In this document: one piece after another, positions 13,869 to 16,930 of the stretch
Numbering within the stretch: position 1 is the first letter of the stretch
How the letters are laid out: each line of letters opens with the position of its first letter
Assembly: GCA_023430465.1 (NCBI GenBank)
Contig: JAEZAM010000128.1
Span: forward strand, 1 to 16,930
DNA: 16,930 bases
From: Bacteroidota bacterium
GTDB lineage: Bacteria; Bacteroidota; Bacteroidia; Chitinophagales; Chitinophagaceae
Reading direction: 5' to 3'
Program-made: the position numbers and the translations under genes
Notes under the pieces: generated by a model
What the model saw: the letters and a program-made list of their open reading frames with translations, nothing else
What the model was told of the DNA's origin: nothing
The model's database searches: none

Positions 13869-14270
13869 ATGCCATCGACATCAAAACAAATTCTGTACAT
13901 AGATGATGATGCAGACGACCGGGAATTTTTACGGGTAATGCTCAGGCGGAAAAATGAGGAAGTGGAAATGATAGAAGCAGAAAATGGTTTTGCCGGCCTG
14001 AACTATCTTAACACGGCCAAATCCACCGGCGCACTACCCTGCCTGATTGTCCTTGATCTAAACATGCCCGTACTGAACGGCCGGGAAACCTTCCATCGCT
14101 TACACCAGGATGAAGTCCTCAATAAAGTCCCGGTGTTGATATTTACCACCAGCGAAAGCCCCGCAGATAAACTATTCTTCGAAACTAACGGCGCGGAGTT
14201 ACTATCCAAGCCGACTGATATACTGTTTTACCAGCAGGCCGCTGAAAAGATGCTCCAATATTGCATTTGA
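13869..14270 (+). CDS. single-domain response regulator (CheY/Rcp1-like)
   Basis: A 133-residue receiver domain with no output domain. The acidic pocket is D12-D13-D14 (YIDDDADD), the phosphoacceptor is Asp63 in IVLDLNMPVLNG, the switch Thr is in IFTTSES (91-97) and the conserved Lys is K114 in LSKPTD. Length and motifs match the Rcp1-like regulators that often pair with PAS/GAF kinases. It is presumably phosphorylated by the kinase 32 nt upstream; with no DNA-binding domain, the signal must pass on by protein contact or phosphorelay. The ATG at 13869 is preferred over an in-frame TTG at 13863. Confidence 0.94.
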   Translation: MPSTSKQILYIDDDADDREFLRVMLRRKNEEVEMIEAENGFAGLNYLNTAKSTGALPCLIVLDLNMPVLNGRETFHRLHQDEVLNKVPVLIFTTSESPADKLFFETNGAELLSKPTDILFYQQAAEKMLQYCI

Positions 14271-14382
14271 GCGTCATAACTTCCGTTGATAAGGCAAAGA
14301 AAACAGCAGCCAGGTTGTTTTCCAACGCCCGAATACCAGCCAAAAAAGATTCATCGCTCCCAAATCTGTCCTCCTGACTTAT

Positions 14383-14400
14383 GTAAATACACTTATTTAC
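14383..14400. terminator. AT-rich inverted repeat after the response regulator
   Basis: GTAAATA (14383-14389) and TATTTAC (14394-14400) form a perfect 7-bp inverted repeat with a 4-nt loop, 112 nt after the response regulator stop. It could end that transcript or be a protein site at the edge of the putative origin; the arms are AT-rich and no T-run follows. Confidence 0.3.
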
Positions 14401-14431
14401 CCCCAAAGCCCTGTTGATATCCTCGAATTGA

Positions 14432-14440
14432 TGTGAATAA
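14432..14440 (-). other. DnaA box, exact match to TTATnCACA
   Basis: TGTGAATAA on the plus strand reads TTATTCACA on the minus strand. It is the only zero-mismatch box seen in the putative origin. Confidence 0.5.
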
Positions 14441-14728
14441 GCCGCTGTGAAACGTTAGCATGAAACCGAATGATTGGACAGGAAATTCAACCACGGGTCG
14501 TTTGAGACGTTGCCAGGGAAATATCAGCCGGGTTGTTCTACCGGTATCCACATCATGATCTGTATCTGATAGTAAAAAATTATGCTGATTCACTGATTCA
14601 CACTGATGGGGAAAAGCTGCCAAAAGACAGCGATGATCAGCAAACCTTATGTGGATTACCTTGTTTAAAATGTGAATATTGGAAAAACAATAATTTTGTA
14701 AAATCTGTTTTCCACTAATCCACAGCCG

Positions 14729-14780
14729 TAATAATAATAGATTCTTTTTTATAAAAATTATATTAATACTATTATAATAA
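14729..14780. other. AT-rich putative DNA-unwinding element
   Basis: A 52-bp stretch with 3 G/C bases lies directly beside the box TAATCCACA (14716-14724) and ends at a CCCGGG sequence. It contains TAA/TAG triplet runs on the plus strand and a CTATTA step near 14769. Confidence 0.5.
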
Positions 14781-14860
14781 CCCGGGTTGCTCGTTTGAAT
14801 TTTGTTTTGAAAAATCCGGAAAGCTGATGGAATATTGCTGAATCGAAAAAAAACATTGTC

Positions 14861-15871
14861 ATGAACACAGCATCCTTCGAAGCGGCCAGGGCAAATGTCG
14901 GGAACAGGGGTTTTCTCGATGTTGATCTCGATCCAACGTTGGATCTGTTTGCAGCTATTGACCGGCTGAAAAAAGAAAAGAATGCGATTGTCCTGGCCCA
15001 CTACTACCAGGAGCCGGACATCCAGGATGTGGCAGACTACATCGGCGACAGCCTTGGATTGGCACAGCAGGCAGAAAAGACGAAAGCAGACATGATCGTA
15101 TTTGCCGGCGTGCATTTCATGGCAGAAACCGCCAAGATCCTGAACCCAACCAAAAAGGTTGTTATACCGGATCTGAAAGCGGGCTGTTCGCTTAGTGATA
15201 GTTGTCCACCCCCGCTTTTCAAGACCTTCCGTGAACAGCATCCCGATCATGTGGTTGTCAGCTACATCAACTGCAGTGCCGGCATAAAGGCACTGAGTGA
15301 TGTGATCGTAACAAGCAGCAATGCACGCGCTATCGTGGACAGTTTTCCAAAAGATCAAAAGATCATTTTTGCACCAGATAAAAATCTGGGTGCTTACATC
15401 AACAAAGTAACGGGTCGCAATATGCTCCTGTGGAATGGCGCCTGTATGGTGCATGAGATTTTCAGTCTGGAGAAAATTACCCGGCTGAAAGTGCGGCATC
15501 CCAACGCCAAGTTTATCGCCCACCCGGAATGTGAGGAGCCTGTACTCCGGCTTGCGGACTATATCGGATCTACAACAGGCTTATTGAAATTTACACAGAC
15601 AGACCCGGCTACTGAATTCATTGTTGCAACAGAGACTGGCATTCTGCACCAGATGATGAAATCATCTCCGGCGAAAACATTTATTCCGGCACCTCCCGAA
15701 AACAACTGTGCCTGCAATGATTGCCCGCATATGAAGTTGAATTCCCTGGAAAAGCTGTACCTGTGCATGGAATACGAAACGCCTGAGATATTTATGGACG
15801 AAGAACTGCGCCTGGCTGCACGCAAACCAATCGACCGAATGCTCGAGATTAGCGCTGCTGCGGGTCTTTGA
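14861..15871 (+). CDS. nadA: quinolinate synthase A
   Basis: NadA condenses iminoaspartate with dihydroxyacetone phosphate to give quinolinate, using a 4Fe-4S cluster, in de novo NAD synthesis. The protein has 336 residues, full length. Family blocks are LAHYYQEPDIQDVADYIGDS (45-64), FAGVHFMAETAKIL (81-94), DLKAGCSLSDSC (104-115), SYINCSAGIKA (134-144), GACMVHE (193-199), HPEC (221-224), GSTTG (236-240) and CNDCPHM (285-291). The three cluster ligands by family alignment are Cys109, Cys195 and Cys288. No nadB or nadC is adjacent in the window. It is preceded by the putative origin and followed after 15 nt by the glycosyltransferase gene. Confidence 0.97.
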   Translation: MNTASFEAARANVGNRGFLDVDLDPTLDLFAAIDRLKKEKNAIVLAHYYQEPDIQDVADYIGDSLGLAQQAEKTKADMIVFAGVHFMAETAKILNPTKKVVIPDLKAGCSLSDSCPPPLFKTFREQHPDHVVVSYINCSAGIKALSDVIVTSSNARAIVDSFPKDQKIIFAPDKNLGAYINKVTGRNMLLWNGACMVHEIFSLEKITRLKVRHPNAKFIAHPECEEPVLRLADYIGSTTGLLKFTQTDPATEFIVATETGILHQMMKSSPAKTFIPAPPENNCACNDCPHMKLNSLEKLYLCMEYETPEIFMDEELRLAARKPIDRMLEISAAAGL

Positions 15872-15886
15872 TAAACCAGAAAACCA

Positions 15887-16930
15887 ATGACTAAAAAATA
15901 TTCATTGCAGTTGCAACAAACTGACAGAACCCAATACATAATTGGGTTTTTGTTTTTGTTGATTTACGCCGGCTGCCTATTCTTTCCATTGATGGATAAA
16001 GATGCAGCGCATCACGCAAACATTGCGTTGCGAATGCTGCAATATGATGATTATGTCAGCCTTGTGGATCGGCAAACAGACTACCTGGATAAACCTCATT
16101 TCCTGTTCTGGTCATCGGCCCTGAGTTTTAAACTATTTGGGGTAAATACATTTGCTCATCGTCTGCCAGCGATATTATTTGCATTGCTGTCCATTTACAG
16201 CACTTATCGACTTACACGATTGTTAACAGATAAGACGACAGCCAAGCTTGCTGCCATCATGCTTGCATCGGCGCAGGGATTTATTCTATCCATCAATGAT
16301 GCGCGGATGGAAACGCCGCTGACGGCCGGCATAATATTCGGCCTTTGGCAACTGATCGCTTATATAAACAGTCAGCGCTTGTTGCACCTTGCGGGAGCTT
16401 CTCTTGGGGCTGCAATGGCGTTCTCAACAAAAGGATGGATCGGTGTGGTGATCATCTTCATTGCTGCATTTCTTTATATGCTGCTTCAGCGAAAATGGAA
16501 AGTCCTGACCATCCCTAAAACATATCTTTTCCTGATGTTTTTTGGCTTGTTCATCAGTCCGGTACTGTATGCGTACTATCTTCAATTCGATCAGCACCCG
16601 GAAAAAGTGATCCGGAACATGACCAATATCTCCGGAGTAAAATTTATTCTATGGGACCAGAACTTCGAACGATTTGGCGGTGATAATTTCATCAAAGGGG
16701 GACGAAACAGCAGTGTATTCTTTCTGTATCATACGTTTCTCTGGGCTTATTTTCCCTGGTGCATCATTGCCTATGCCGGGTTGTTATTGTGGTTAAAAAG
16801 AATGATCGCTTATGGAAAATGGCGTCACCCGGTAAATTTTGCTGCGCTGGCGTTTGCGTTCATCTTGTTCACTATCTCATTCTCGAAGTTCAAGATGCCG
16901 CATTATATCTTTTGGTTGTTACCCCTGGCC
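15887..16930 (+). CDS. ArnT/PMT-like membrane glycosyltransferase (GT83-type), 3' end outside window
   Basis: The first 348 residues of a polytopic GT-C glycosyltransferase are visible; the frame is open to the window edge. After a short N-terminus (MTKKYSLQLQQTDRTQ) and a first membrane helix comes FPLMDKDAAHHANIALRML, the loop position of the catalytic Asp in this superfamily (DKDA in place of the usual DE). Then comes YLDKPHFLFW, matching the DKPP-L-YW motif of ArnT-like enzymes, and FAHRLPAILFALLS. About eight hydrophobic helices follow, with a periplasmic-type loop between (QFDQHPEKVIRNM and on). Such enzymes move sugars from polyprenyl-phosphate carriers onto lipid A, proteins or other lipids. 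The acceptor is unknown. The 15-nt gap suggests co-transcription with nadA, though no functional link is evident. Confidence 0.87.
   Translation, partial: MTKKYSLQLQQTDRTQYIIGFLFLLIYAGCLFFPLMDKDAAHHANIALRMLQYDDYVSLVDRQTDYLDKPHFLFWSSALSFKLFGVNTFAHRLPAILFALLSIYSTYRLTRLLTDKTTAKLAAIMLASAQGFILSINDARMETPLTAGIIFGLWQLIAYINSQRLLHLAGASLGAAMAFSTKGWIGVVIIFIAAFLYMLLQRKWKVLTIPKTYLFLMFFGLFISPVLYAYYLQFDQHPEKVIRNMTNISGVKFILWDQNFERFGGDNFIKGGRNSSVFFLYHTFLWAYFPWCIIAYAGLLLWLKRMIAYGKWRHPVNFAALAFAFILFTISFSKFKMPHYIFWLLPLA

Larger units (their letters stand above)
14432..14780. other. oriC: candidate chromosomal replication origin (oriC)
   Basis: The 590-nt gene-free gap 14271-14860 holds a cluster of DnaA-box-like 9-mers (consensus TTATnCACA). 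One exact match lies on the minus strand at 14432-14440 (TGTGAATAA). One-mismatch matches are GTATCCACA (14544-14552), TGATTCACA (14594-14602), TGTGGATTA (14650-14658, minus), TGTGAATAT (14671-14679, minus) and TAATCCACA (14716-14724). The last is followed after 4 bp by a 52-bp stretch (14729-14780) with only three G/C bases, starting TAATAATAATAG, a plausible unwinding element. Boxes beside an AT-rich stretch in a long intergenic gap is the standard bacterial origin layout. dnaA itself is not nearby, which is common in this phylum. Confidence 0.6.

Noticed and set aside
14533..14718. 61-codon plus-strand frame in the origin gap
   Set aside because: It starts with a non-ATG codon, spans several DnaA-box-like motifs and lacks any resemblance to a protein family.
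14393..15523. 376-codon open frame on the minus strand, opposite nadA and the origin gap
   Set aside because: It is antisense to a clear nadA, rich in Cys, His and Phe with no recognisable family, and it runs through the AT-rich origin stretch. It is a shadow of nadA codon usage.

Overview
The window comes from a Bacteroidota chromosome, probably Cytophagales- or Chitinophagales-like; family placement is a guess. The evidence is protein style: a TonB with the N-terminal pattern typical of the phylum, a YbeY with Asp in place of the third metal-binding His, signal peptides ending in ...AQ, and TAnnTTTG boxes close to several start codons instead of clear Shine-Dalgarno sites. Base composition is moderate. 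No transposase, integrase, tRNA or rRNA was found.

Layout. Positions 1-1826 (minus) hold a secreted M20 amidohydrolase, translationally coupled by a 4-nt overlap to a class A beta-lactamase-like serine hydrolase that runs off the left edge. Positions 1921-3159 (plus) encode a chromate transporter. Positions 3163-3982 (minus) hold a stand-alone FeoA-like protein followed by nadD, and ybeY diverges from them. Positions 4472-5793 are non-coding: three parS (ParB-binding) sites bracket 4.4 copies of a ~165-bp tandem repeat, each copy with two GC-rich palindromes. mnmG follows, then a TonB-family protein. Positions 8546-11616 (minus) are a compact operon of a SET-domain protein, a D-Ala-D-Ala-ligase-like ATP-grasp protein and a single polypeptide fusing an ATP-grasp ligase to a SET domain. 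Positions 11838-14270 (plus) encode an RsbQ alpha/beta hydrolase, an overlapping PAS histidine kinase and a single-domain response regulator. Positions 14271-14860 are non-coding and look like a replication origin (DnaA-box-like 9-mers next to a 52-bp stretch that is ~94% AT). nadA follows, then an ArnT-like membrane glycosyltransferase that runs off the right edge.

How the parts fit. The putative oriC and the parS cluster lie about 9 kb apart, which suggests the window is the origin/centromere domain of the chromosome. mnmG, a common origin neighbour, sits beside the parS sites. Two NAD biosynthesis genes (nadA, nadD) are present but not together. The SET/ATP-grasp operon is the best candidate for an undescribed system: it pairs an amide-bond-forming enzyme family with a lysine methyltransferase fold twice over, once as separate genes and once as a fusion. 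The RsbQ module keeps the RsbQ-PAS pairing of the Bacillus energy-stress pathway but replaces the PP2C phosphatase output with a histidine kinase and response regulator.
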